NCBI GenBank assembly: GCA_963782185.1
Contig: CAWAJB010000027.1
Span: forward strand, 434,001 to 498,000
Origin: RYN-230 sp963782185
Lineage (GTDB): Bacteria; Actinomycetota; Actinomycetes; Streptosporangiales; Streptosporangiaceae
Direction: 5' to 3'
DNA length: 64,000 bases
Shown: positions 33,465 to 41,834 of the stretch, piece by piece
Numbering within the stretch: the stretch's first letter is position 1
Layout of the letters: the number at the start of each line of letters is the position of its first letter
Made by a program: the position numbers and the translations under genes
The notes under the pieces: generated by a model
Databases searched by the model: none
What the model was told of the DNA's origin: nothing
Seen by the model: only the letters and a program-made list of their open reading frames with translations

Positions 33465-33842
33465 TCAGCATCGTGCGTGGTATCCGCCGAACGCGACGGG
33501 AGTTTCCCACACCCGTACTGCCAGTGCCTCGCCGCCTGCGGCAGCGACGGCGGGCGAGAGGCTGTCATGCACCCAGCGGGCGAACACCTCGACTGTGGCC
33601 GCCTCGGCCCCGGCTGGGCGTATCTCCTCCAGGTTGCGGCCTTCGACCCGGCTGGTCAGCTCGGTCAGCGCCGCTTCCAGGACATCCAGATCACAGACCA
33701 TGCCCCGGTCGTCGAGCTGCTCGCGGTCCACCACGATCTCAATCCGGTAGTCATGATCATGCAGTTGCCCCTCTGGCCCGGGCAGTCCCGGCATCATGTG
33801 GAAGGCACGGACGCTTCGGCTCAACCCGACTTCACAGGCCAC
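33465..33842 (-). CDS. 6-pyruvoyltetrahydropterin synthase/QueD family protein
   Basis: The ~125-residue product matches the PTPS/QueD fold: an early RSVRAFHMMPG with the first zinc His, LHDHDYRIEIVV with the other two (the family HxHNY appears as HDHDY), GMVCDLDVLEAAL, and VRVWETPVAFGGY with the catalytic Glu region. GTG 33842 has AGGAG eight bases upstream and overlaps the dehydrogenase stop by 11 bases. The expected Cys of classical enzymes before the HxH motif is not seen, so the reaction on a dihydroneopterin-type substrate may differ. Along with GTP cyclohydrolase II it points to a pterin- or deazapurine-like product. Confidence 0.75.
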   Translation of the reverse strand: MACEVGLSRSVRAFHMMPGLPGPEGQLHDHDYRIEIVVDREQLDDRGMVCDLDVLEAALTELTSRVEGRNLEEIRPAGAEAATVEVFARWVHDSLSPAVAAAGGEALAVRVWETPVAFGGYHARC

Positions 33843-34812
33843 CGGCAGCACTCCTGTCGTAGTCGAGAACGGCATGCATCAACCCGGGTATCCCCTGGTC
33901 CACGGCTCGGAACGCCTCGGCTGCGTGGCCGAAGGCGAAGACGTGAGTGCACAGCTGGGCCAACGGTAGTTCGGCTAGCAGTTCAACGGCCTCCCGGCGG
34001 CGCCGGGACCGGGTCCAGGTCCCGGACAGCCGGGCCGGAAGCGTGGAAACTTGAGTGCTGCGGATGACCAGACGCCGCCGGTGGAAAGCTCCGCCGAGCG
34101 GCAGGACCACTGGTTTGCTGCCGAACCACGACGCGATCAACAGCGTTCCCTCGTGGGCCAGCATGTTCAGCGCCATCGCTGGTGCATCCGGGTTACCGCT
34201 GGCGTCAATGACCAGCGGAACCTGCTCTTTCACCAGTTCCTCCGGTGCTGCGGCGCTGGCGCCGAGGCTGCTGGCCATGGCGCGGCGCCACGCCTGCGGC
34301 TCGGCAATCAGCGGCCGCCACCCGGAGCGCCGCAACAGCAGGCCGGTCAGCAGCCCGAGCACGCCGGCGCCGAGCACGATGGCCCGGTCGCGATATCCGG
34401 GCCCGGCATCGAGCGTCACCTGCAACGCCGTCTCGACCAGCGGGAACAAGGTCGCGGACGCGGGATCGATGGCAGGCAGCGGAATCAGTTCACCAGCCTG
34501 CGCCGTGAATACGTCCTGGTGCGGATGGAACGCGAAAACCGCCTGGCGGGACTCCGCCACTTCGCCGACGCACGCATACCCATAGGCGAAGGGATAGGCG
34601 AAGGTACCGCCAAGCGCGTCGATCGTGTCGTCCAGCGCCATGTCGGCAGGGACCTCGCCGCGGTACACCAGTCGTTCGGTGCCACCGCTGATGCCGGAGC
34701 ACACGGTGCGGACGAGGACCTCACCGGCCGCGGGCCGCGGTGTGGGCACTTCCCTGATCTCCACCCGGCGCGGAGCGGTATGAAAGAGCGCGCGGGCAGG
34801 CACGCACGTCAT
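33832..34812 (-). CDS. medium-chain zinc-type alcohol dehydrogenase-like protein
   Basis: The ~326-residue product is MDR-like: PAAGEVLVRTVCSGISGGTE near the N-terminus, and a Rossmann site AIVLGAGVLGLLTGLLLRRS with downstream VPLVIDASGNPDA. The usual catalytic GHE motif is replaced by ...YACVGEV, and the structural four-Cys zinc loop is absent, as in several pathway-specific members. It overlaps the PTPS-like gene and sits 16 bases after a methyltransferase gene. It probably catalyses an NAD(P)-dependent redox step of the pathway. ATG 34812 is used because the upstream frame crosses the methyltransferase gene. Confidence 0.8.
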   Translation of the reverse strand: MTCVPARALFHTAPRRVEIREVPTPRPAAGEVLVRTVCSGISGGTERLVYRGEVPADMALDDTIDALGGTFAYPFAYGYACVGEVAESRQAVFAFHPHQDVFTAQAGELIPLPAIDPASATLFPLVETALQVTLDAGPGYRDRAIVLGAGVLGLLTGLLLRRSGWRPLIAEPQAWRRAMASSLGASAAAPEELVKEQVPLVIDASGNPDAPAMALNMLAHEGTLLIASWFGSKPVVLPLGGAFHRRRLVIRSTQVSTLPARLSGTWTRSRRRREAVELLAELPLAQLCTHVFAFGHAAEAFRAVDQGIPGLMHAVLDYDRSAAGGL

Positions 34813-34828
34813 GGTTTCTGCGCCACGA

Positions 34829-35512
34829 CTATGACCGGGTTCCAGGGCCGCGGGACCCGGCAGCGAGGAATGCGGTTCCGAAGCACAACTCGGTCCAGGA
34901 GAGATCGGCCAGTTCTTCCTGCATGGCCGCGCGAATCGCCTCCCACGGACGGCGCATGATCCACTCATCTATGGAGGCGAAAGGCCGCACAATCGAGGTT
35001 CCGAGCTGCGCTAGCCACCCAGGCGTGTTGCCGGGAACCTTGAGATCCAGCACGACCCAGCGTCCGCCTCCGGAGAGGCCCGCAGCGCCGTGGGCGATGA
35101 CCCCTGCGCAGTCCGGCACCTGCGACAGGGCGTACGTGGACAGGATCGCGTCGACCTCGGTTGGGAAGTCGAACTCGGCCGCGTCGGCTTGCACGAGGCT
35201 GATATTGCTCCAGCCGTTCGTCTCTATCCGATCCTGGGCACGGGCGAGCATCGCGTCGGTGAGATCGACGCCGACGATCCGGCCGTCGGTGCCGATCACC
35301 TCCTCGATCAGCGGGAAGTTCAGACCTGTGCCGCATGCGATGTCGATCACGCTGTCGCCCGCGCGAAGGCCGAGCGCTTGCACGGCCCGGCGACGTTGTG
35401 CCCGCTGGGGGTAGCCGGGCACGGGGTAGAGCCGGGAGGTGGTGTCGTAGTGCTTCGCCTTCTTGCGGTATGTCTCGATCAGGTGCTCTCGCGTACGGTC
35501 GATCTGGCTCAC
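34829..35512 (-). CDS. UbiE-like class I methyltransferase
   Basis: The ~227-residue product has motif I in SVIDIACGTGLNFPLIEEVI, the acidic loop IVGVDLTDAMLARAQDRI and DAAEFDFPTEVDAILSTYAL. GTG 35512 has GAGGAG six bases before it, so the shorter start is chosen over 35563. It follows the SRPBCC gene by about 50 bases and precedes the dehydrogenase. It is the third methyltransferase of this neighbourhood. Confidence 0.85.
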   Translation of the reverse strand: MSQIDRTREHLIETYRKKAKHYDTTSRLYPVPGYPQRAQRRRAVQALGLRAGDSVIDIACGTGLNFPLIEEVIGTDGRIVGVDLTDAMLARAQDRIETNGWSNISLVQADAAEFDFPTEVDAILSTYALSQVPDCAGVIAHGAAGLSGGGRWVVLDLKVPGNTPGWLAQLGTSIVRPFASIDEWIMRRPWEAIRAAMQEELADLSWTELCFGTAFLAAGSRGPGTRS

Positions 35513-35563
35513 GGTGTGCTCCTCGATCTCGGTAGCGTCGCGGTAGAACCGCGCGCCACCCAC

Positions 35564-36031
35564 CTAGGACTCCGCGCCTCCCCGCGTAGCGGACTCGACC
35601 GCAGCCTTGATCGCCACCATCTCGCCATCGCTCACGCGCTGAATTCTGCCTTGGAGACTGCGGCCGGGGACCGCACGCATGATGCCCGCGAGGTCGACCT
35701 CAATCCACATCATGGCATCGGTCTGCCTATCGTCCACCGGCTCGAGTTCCATTCCCCAGCGTGCCGCGGAAATACCCAGGGGTCCGGCGAACGCCACGTG
35801 GCGGGGCGCCTCGACAGCGGTCACCTCCTGGCTCCGGCCGCGACTCAACCCGAGTATCAACTTCGCCCGCTGCTCCACCCGCGAGCCGGGCTGAAGCGGA
35901 GCTCCTCCGCGTACCCGGCATTCGAGAACCGTCGGCGCCCACTCCGGCCAGCGTCCGACGTCACAGACGTACGCCCACACCTCACGGACGCTGCTGGCGA
36001 TCTTTATGCGGCTCTCGGTTCTGAATGTCAT
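35564..36031 (-). CDS. SRPBCC (polyketide cyclase/dehydrase-like) family protein
   Basis: The ~155-residue product starts MTFRTESRIKIASSVREVWA and has the SRPBCC pattern of VGRWPEWAPTVLECRV, then WGMELEPVDDRQTDAMMWIE and a C-terminal helix (GRSLQGRIQRVSDGEMVAIK). The helix-grip fold binds hydrophobic ligands. The frame is open upstream into transporter remnants, but ATG 36031 opens the domain. It heads a run of same-strand genes to the histidine phosphatase. Confidence 0.75.
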   Translation of the reverse strand: MTFRTESRIKIASSVREVWAYVCDVGRWPEWAPTVLECRVRGGAPLQPGSRVEQRAKLILGLSRGRSQEVTAVEAPRHVAFAGPLGISAARWGMELEPVDDRQTDAMMWIEVDLAGIMRAVPGRSLQGRIQRVSDGEMVAIKAAVESATRGGAES

Positions 36032-36076
36032 CGGGCGGACTCTGTGTTGATCACTTTCGGGTTGCGTGAGGTCTCC

Positions 36077-36640
36077 CGCGAAGCTACATCCTGACCGGGA
36101 CGCCTGCAAGTACGCTCCGAAGGCGGGAGGACCAGGCAAATCGCCGCCCAGGCCCGGCAGGCAGGAGTAGCCCACCGACCACCAGAACGCCACGCGGAAC
36201 GCCTCGGGCAGCGCTCCGTGGTGGGCGGCGATGGCGCCCTCGAGGATAACTGCGAGGACGGCGGTGCCGCGCACGTCCTGGTAGTACAGCGGCATCAGGA
36301 GCATCGCGCCGTACAGGGAGAAGCCGGAGAAGAACAGCACCGCGCTGGACGAGCCGACTGACCGCCTGGCGAGCAGCCGGACCTCGACGAGAGGGTGGCT
36401 CTTGCGCAGCGCGTAGCCGGTGAAGGCCGCGAGCAGCGCAGCGCCGGAGACGAGCGGGATGATGACGTCCGGGTGGGCGGACCCGCCAGCGGTGCCCGCG
36501 TTGGCCAGGCCCAGCGGGACGACCGAGGTGCCCGGTGCGATGAGGAAGAGCCCGGGCACGTCGAGCCTCGGCTTGCCAGCCGCGGGGCCCGGGCGGGCGG
36601 GCGGGTCGATGTTCAGGTAACGCCAGGCGAGCAGGCGCCG
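36077..36640 (-). pseudogene. internally deleted MFS (DHA2-type) transporter remnant
   Basis: Minus-strand frames contain LDVPGLFLIAPGTSVVPLGL, VEVRLLARRSVGSSSAVLFF and LYGAMLLMPLYYQDVRGTAV, characteristic of the middle of 14-helix drug transporters. The frame then jumps to the C-terminal end (LPEAFRVAFWWSVG). The N-terminal helices and several central ones are missing. It runs in frame into the SRPBCC gene, so an automatic call may fuse the two. Confidence 0.65.
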
Positions 36641-36897
36641 CGGGGCGTGTCGCCGTGGACTGCGACGAACACCTTCTCGCCATGGCCGCGGACAGTGGCC
36701 ACGGTGGCGACGCCGGGGACGCGCATCCCGACCTTGAACCCGGCGCCGATCCCGGTCCAGCCGTGGGCGTCATCGAGCACCTCGACACTGCGAATCGCCG
36801 ACAGCGGCACACGAAGGTCGCCGTGGACTGCCTCGGCCTTTTCCGTACCCGAAAGGTGAAGCACCAGTTCGCCGCCCTCCAGCTGCAGCTCTGCCAC
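36613..36897 (-). pseudogene. PH-like domain protein, probably C-terminally truncated
   Basis: The 94-residue frame starts MAELQLEGGELVLHLSGTEK and continues LRVPLSAIRSVEVLDD and VATVRGHGEKVFVAVHGDTP, a small beta-rich actinomycete domain of unknown role. Intact members run about 25-30 residues further. Here the frame ends in GACSPGVT exactly where transporter-like sequence begins, so it was probably cut by the same rearrangement. It could still make a stable small protein. Confidence 0.5.
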
Positions 36898-37084
36898 GCC
36901 AGACTCCTCGCCGCCGGGTTACCTACCTCGTTTCTACACCTTCCGGTTCGGTGATCGACCGGCCTTCAGGCCTCATCCAGACGTAGGGTCGGGGGCTGGC
37001 GCGGTGGCTCGCTGACGGTAGGGCCTGGGGCCTTCATGTTCCGCCGGTTTCCCGGCCGGTTGCGCCACCCCAGTGCCCCTGGTC

Positions 37085-39119
37085 AGGTCTGCTCCGTTTC
37101 CAGCCCCCGCCGCCTCGAACCGTGCATGCGGTTCTCTCGCACACGGCTCACCGACGCCGTTCACCGCCGGCATTCGGTCTTCCCCGCCAGTCCCGGAAGG
37201 GTCTGGGGTCAACGACGATTCCCGACAAGGTGATCAGCCCGAGCTGGTTCGGGGACTGGTAGGTGACCACCGACCAGCCGAATGCGCGTGAGCGGCGGTG
37301 GCGTTTGCTGATGAACAGCGCCAGCCGCATCCGTGCATAGTTCCTGATCTTCTCGAAGCGGGCCGCGGAGTTGCCGAACCGGAAGAAGGCGGCCCAGCCG
37401 CCCAGGAACCGGTTGAGGTCCTCCACGATCCACTTCACTGGCAGCAGCAGCCGCGACCGGCGGGTGAGTTCCCGGATCCGGTCGCGGGCCTGCTGCATGG
37501 CCTTGTCCGCGGGCCAGCGGGCAAGGAACACGACTGGCCGTTTCCCGTTCAGCCCCGGCGAGCGCACCAGCCGGTGATGGAAGCCGAGGAAATCAAAACC
37601 CCCGCCTCCCACCTCCAGGTGCACTATCCGGGTCTTGGCCGCCTTCGGCTCCAGGCCGAGACCGGCCAGCAAGGCCGTCAGGCGCTCCAGCGCCCTCTCG
37701 GCCTGGCTGCGGGACCAGCACATCACGGTCGCATCGTCGGCATAGCGCACCAGGACCCCGTCCCGCTCGTCCCATGCCCGGTCCAGCCGGTGCAAGTAGA
37801 CGTTGCAGAGGACGGGACTTACCACCCCACCCTGTGGGGTCCCGGTAACTGGCCGCCGAAGCTGCCCGTCCTCCATCACTCCCGCACGCAAGATCACGCG
37901 CAGCAGCTTCAGGACAGGCTGATCGCAGATACGTTCCTCCACCGCCTGCATCAACTTGTCATGCGGAATCGCCGAAAAGCAATTGGCGATATCCGTCTCA
38001 ACCACCCACCGGCGGCCCCGCCAGCACTCGTCAATGAGCACCTGCAAGGCATCGTGCGCCGACCGTCCCGGGCGGAACCCGAAACTGGCCGGCAGGAAAT
38101 CCGCCTCAAAGACCGGCTCGAGCACGATCTTCACCGCGGCCTGCACGATCCGGTCCCGGACCGGGGGAATCGAAAGCGGCCGCTGCTCGCCCCGCACACC
38201 CGGCTTCGGGATGAAAACCCTGCGCGCGGGCAGCGGACGATACCGGCCTTCTTCCAACTCGGCCGCCAGCTCGCCGAGCAGCCGGTCTACGCCGTACTCC
38301 TCGACTGCGGCCAGGGTGATCTTGTCAATGCCCGGCGCGCCATTATTACTGCGCACCGCGGCCCACGCCCGCTGCAGAACGTCCCTGCGGCAGACCTTGT
38401 CATACAGCGCATGGAATCTCCGCCCGGGATCAGCCTTGGCCGCCCGGTAAAGCGCATGCTGCAAGGCACGGACCGGATCAGCCGGGATACCCCGGCCCGA
38501 TCCCTTCGCGGCGGGACTAGCCACCTGGGCACTCACCGGGCCCCTCCCTGAAGACGCTGCGCACCGACGAAGCAGCGGCCCTTCCCTCACCGCAGGTTGT
38601 GTTGTCCTGCGGCTCAACCAGTACTACGGCCGCCTCCGACGCCCACCCGGCCAGCAATCCACTTCCCGGGGTCACCGGTTATAGGACGCCACGCTCCGGT
38701 GACACTTCCGCAGGTCACCGGGCCGGGGAGGACCTCCCCAGTTCCCGCCGCCACCATCGATGCGTTCCGAGCCCCATACGCCGGGGAGTCCTTCGCGGCT
38801 GCGCTTCCAGGCTCTTCGCCGCTTCCATGGCCTTCGCCCTGAATTCGGGGGCTCGGCACTCCCTGTTCCCGCCCGAGGACGGGACCTCTAACGACGCCGC
38901 AGGCTTCGCGTCATGCTACGGACCGCATCGTCGCTCCCCCTTACAGGGCTTTTGACGCTGGGCTCCGACGCCGGGCGTTTCCCCCCGACGCCGCCAGCCT
39001 GCTACCGGGCCTCCTGGCAGCTACCCGGACCGGACTTCCACCGGCAGGCGACGACGAGCTTACGAACAGCAAGATCCGCTGCTACGTCACAGCGTCACCT
39101 CCCGCTCTGCTGGGCGCAC
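37085..39119 (-). mobile_element. group II intron (5' end at 39119; 3' end approximate)
   Basis: The 5' end GTGCGCCCAGC, read on the minus strand from 39119, is the bacterial group II intron start. About 580 bases of structured RNA precede the maturase gene. Domain V lies at about 37115-37149: GAGCCGTGTGCG, loop, CGCATGCACGGTTCG, and the maturase stop codon abuts its first base. The 3' splice site lies below 37,090 but could not be fixed. The intron sits 17 bases behind the stop of the GH57 gene at 39137, on the same strand, so it does not break that gene. Confidence 0.8.
37148..38536 (-). CDS. ltrA: group II intron reverse transcriptase/maturase
   Basis: The ~462-residue product has the reverse-transcriptase blocks RVFIPKPGVRGEQRPLSIPP, FGFRPGRSAHDAL, TPQGGVVSPVLCNVYL and the active-site VRYADDATVMC (YADD). 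The maturase X domain follows (WIVEDLNRFLGGWAAFFRFG). There is no obvious HNH endonuclease, as in endonuclease-lacking lineages. GTG 38536 has GGGAGGGG upstream; a longer frame to 38617 begins with TTG. It is intact and may support splicing and mobility of the surrounding intron. Confidence 0.9.
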   Translation of the reverse strand: MSAQVASPAAKGSGRGIPADPVRALQHALYRAAKADPGRRFHALYDKVCRRDVLQRAWAAVRSNNGAPGIDKITLAAVEEYGVDRLLGELAAELEEGRYRPLPARRVFIPKPGVRGEQRPLSIPPVRDRIVQAAVKIVLEPVFEADFLPASFGFRPGRSAHDALQVLIDECWRGRRWVVETDIANCFSAIPHDKLMQAVEERICDQPVLKLLRVILRAGVMEDGQLRRPVTGTPQGGVVSPVLCNVYLHRLDRAWDERDGVLVRYADDATVMCWSRSQAERALERLTALLAGLGLEPKAAKTRIVHLEVGGGGFDFLGFHHRLVRSPGLNGKRPVVFLARWPADKAMQQARDRIRELTRRSRLLLPVKWIVEDLNRFLGGWAAFFRFGNSAARFEKIRNYARMRLALFISKRHRRSRAFGWSVVTYQSPNQLGLITLSGIVVDPRPFRDWRGRPNAGGERRR

Positions 39120-39136
39120 GAAAGGCCGAGGTTAAG

Positions 39137-40321
39137 CTAAAGACGTGATGCTGCCTCGTCCAAGAAGTGGGTGGCCCGGTCGAGGTCGTCGTGGCAGCGC
39201 TGCAGCCAGGCTTCGCCCCAGAAGAAGTTGCAGCTGGTCTCGGCCCGCAGGACCCGCCAGTGGGCTTCCTCGAGCAGCCGGTACACGCCGGGGTCGCGAA
39301 CGGAGATGCCGATGGCGTTGCGGCGTGCGGCGTAGATAGCCTGGCTGATCTCATCGAGGCGGACCATGGCCTCTTGCTGGGCAATCGAGCCGATCCATTG
39401 GGTAAAGCCGGAGCCGTCGTGCGAGCCGGTGTTCCACGCGCCCGGGCGCACGGTTACCTCGCCGTGGGTGCCGTGGCGGTCGAGGTAGTCGTCGATGAAC
39501 CAAGGGTGAATGCCGTCGCTTTGATTGTCTCGTGCCCGCTGCAGCAGGTTCTGGTAGAACGAGGGCCAGAAGTTGGCTTCTGGCGAGGTGTTGCGGAACC
39601 AACCGCCGTTCTCTCCATCGGTGCAGGTGGTCACGAGCGGCAGGAAGTTGCAGTGCCTGGTCCGTTGAGACACCTCGTGGATGAACCAGCCAGCTTCCAT
39701 CCCCGCCTCCTGGGCGTTAGAGAGTTCACGGTCGCGTACCACGACGATGATTTCCTCGTCCCCGAACCGGGCGATGTGTGGGCGGTAGCGGAGTTCGTCC
39801 CAGCCCATGGCGGTGACCGCTTCGACGTGCTCGCTGTCGACAAGCACGTAGCGATAGCCCCGGCGTTTGAGGGTGGGGATGAGTTCCATGCAAAAGCCCA
39901 TCTCCGGGGGCCAGAACCCAGGGAAGCTGGTTCGTGCGAAAAGGTGCTGGCCGATCCCCTGCCAGCGCTCGAGCTGCTCGTCACAGTCGGCTCGGGGGAT
40001 GAGGGGGAGGACGGGATGGTAGTAGCCGCCGCCCAGGATGTGGATGATCTTAGTGTTCTGCAGGTACCAGAGCAGCGATCCGCAGTCGACGATGCCGTAG
40101 ACACGGCGCTGGAAGTCGGGACTGGCCAAGGTCTCGAGCAGGGTGCCAGAAAGCGACAGGTGCACACGGCCGACATCCTCATAGGCCCACAGAGAGCGTG
40201 GGATGCGGTCCATGGCGCACAGGATTTCTCTGGCCTCCCACGCGCGGTGCTCAAGGAGGTCCTCAAGGTTGCCAGCGGGCTGATGCAAGTTGAGGACCAG
40301 GGCGAAGGCCACGTCAGCCAT
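39137..40321 (-). CDS. GH57-family glycoside hydrolase (shorter copy)
   Basis: The 394-residue product has GH57 hallmarks: ALVLNLHQPAGNL at the N-terminus, then GFWPPEMGFCMELIPTLKRR with the family Glu region, and TDGENGGWFRN carrying the Asp/Glu block. GH57 members are retaining alpha-glucanases, branching enzymes or related. This copy ends NFFWGEAWLQRCHDDL, as does its neighbour (YRYWGEGIWTDYG), so the pair are paralogues. A gap of 16 bases to the upstream GH57 gene implies one transcript, and a glycogen synthase gene lies ahead of both. The intron starts just behind its stop. Confidence 0.85.
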   Translation of the reverse strand: MADVAFALVLNLHQPAGNLEDLLEHRAWEAREILCAMDRIPRSLWAYEDVGRVHLSLSGTLLETLASPDFQRRVYGIVDCGSLLWYLQNTKIIHILGGGYYHPVLPLIPRADCDEQLERWQGIGQHLFARTSFPGFWPPEMGFCMELIPTLKRRGYRYVLVDSEHVEAVTAMGWDELRYRPHIARFGDEEIIVVVRDRELSNAQEAGMEAGWFIHEVSQRTRHCNFLPLVTTCTDGENGGWFRNTSPEANFWPSFYQNLLQRARDNQSDGIHPWFIDDYLDRHGTHGEVTVRPGAWNTGSHDGSGFTQWIGSIAQQEAMVRLDEISQAIYAARRNAIGISVRDPGVYRLLEEAHWRVLRAETSCNFFWGEAWLQRCHDDLDRATHFLDEAASRL

Positions 40322-40337
40322 CCGGGCTCCCTGGCGT

Positions 40338-41798
40338 TTACAGGTCGTGGGTCACGATGTCGATGGTGCGCCGGGCCAGTTCGGCGCCGTAGTCGGTCCA
40401 GATGCCCTCGCCCCAGTAGCGGTAGCAGCTGGTCTCGGCAGTGAGCAGGTGGAACAGGGCGTTGCGGTAGCGGGGATCGTCGGTCGGAATGGCTTTGGCC
40501 AGGACCCGCTCGTGGAACAACGAGCTAGCTTCGTCCATCGGGGCCAGCACCCGGTCGTAGCCGCGTACCCAGGAAATGTTGTTGGTCCAGCTGCCGCCTT
40601 CCATGCTGAAGCGCCCATCCTCGCCTTGCAGCTGCTCAATCACCCCGGCCAGCCGGTCCGGCCCGTCGCCGGGGTCCATCCGGCCCCAGATCCTGGACTG
40701 GAAGAGAGGCTGGAGCACCGGCAGATCAGCGGGGCCGACACCGGCCGAGTGGAGCCGTTCCAGGTACTCGGTGACATTCATGGCCGGGGTCTGGGTACCC
40801 GAGCACTCTCGGATCACGTCGAAATACTTGGGCGGGAATTCGTTCATCATCACCCCGCCGTTTTCCCCGTCGGCGATCTGTGTGACAAGGGGCGGAACGC
40901 GGCTGCCGCCCAGGTCCCAGCGCGAAAGGCCCTTGGCCTCGTAGTACGGCTGCATCTGGCCGACCAGCTTGGTGTCGCTGCCCTGGGTCTTGACCACAGC
41001 AGTGATGCTGGCGACGTCGCCTCTGGAGTTGGCGCAGACCAGGCGATGAGGCAGGTGCGCCCGCTGGAGCCCGCCCCCATCGGGTTCCTCGACCGTGTGT
41101 TCCTGGACCAGGACCCACTGGTAGCCACAGTCGATGAGGGTTTTTACGAACTCGTAGGCGACATCCGGGTGGTTGGGCAGGGCCATCTCCGCGGGGGAGA
41201 AGCCGCGGACCCGGCCGAGAGCCTCCAGGCCGAACATGGCGGCGAAGTGGTGCTGCCAGGCCCGCACGTGCAGCCGATAGTCCTGAACGGGGGTGGAGGG
41301 CGCCACGGCATGCCCCCACGGGCACCCCAGCCACTCCACCGCCTGCCGGTTGCGGGCGTCGGCCGTGATGCCGGCCAGGGCGTCGAGCACGTCGTGGGCG
41401 CCCATCTGGCGAAGGCCGTGCAGCAACGTACCGGAGTATTCGAGCATGACCCGGGGCGCGAGCCCCTCGTCGAGCAACCGGGGAACAAACTCGCCCATCC
41501 GCTTGTAGCAGCCCAGGAAAACCGGCGCGTTGTAGTTGTCACCGATGCCGGGGTTGTCCATCATCCACTGCAAGTTGCTGATGATCGGCGCCGTGCGCAG
41601 ATCAGGCGCTCCTGCCGGGATGAGCGGCTGGTGCATATGCAAGGCGATAGCGAAAGCACTGTCCACGTTGCCGAAGCCGGTATCCCCCGGGGGCATGAAG
41701 ACGGGATCAGTGCCCCTGGCCCGGATCACCTCCTCGACGCGTTGCTCCGAGCCGCAGATGTTGGGAAGGCCGTCAATGTACTCGGCAAGTTCGCCCAT
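40338..41798 (-). CDS. GH57-family glycoside hydrolase (longer copy)
   Basis: The 486-residue product has IALHMHQPLIPAG, then VRGFSPAEMALPNHPDVAYE, VLVQEHTVEEPDG, and the ADGENGGVMMNEFPPKY acidic block. It is larger than the adjacent copy, with an N-terminal extension of about 45 residues and a central insertion. The gene lies 36 bases after the glycogen synthase gene on the same strand, so both GH57 enzymes probably act on the alpha-glucan made by it, as branching or trimming enzymes. Which specificity each has cannot be read from sequence alone. Confidence 0.85.
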   Translation of the reverse strand: MGELAEYIDGLPNICGSEQRVEEVIRARGTDPVFMPPGDTGFGNVDSAFAIALHMHQPLIPAGAPDLRTAPIISNLQWMMDNPGIGDNYNAPVFLGCYKRMGEFVPRLLDEGLAPRVMLEYSGTLLHGLRQMGAHDVLDALAGITADARNRQAVEWLGCPWGHAVAPSTPVQDYRLHVRAWQHHFAAMFGLEALGRVRGFSPAEMALPNHPDVAYEFVKTLIDCGYQWVLVQEHTVEEPDGGGLQRAHLPHRLVCANSRGDVASITAVVKTQGSDTKLVGQMQPYYEAKGLSRWDLGGSRVPPLVTQIADGENGGVMMNEFPPKYFDVIRECSGTQTPAMNVTEYLERLHSAGVGPADLPVLQPLFQSRIWGRMDPGDGPDRLAGVIEQLQGEDGRFSMEGGSWTNNISWVRGYDRVLAPMDEASSLFHERVLAKAIPTDDPRYRNALFHLLTAETSCYRYWGEGIWTDYGAELARRTIDIVTHDL

Positions 41799-41834
41799 TA
41801 CCCTGGTTCCTTTTTCTGGCCTGTGTGCGGATTC

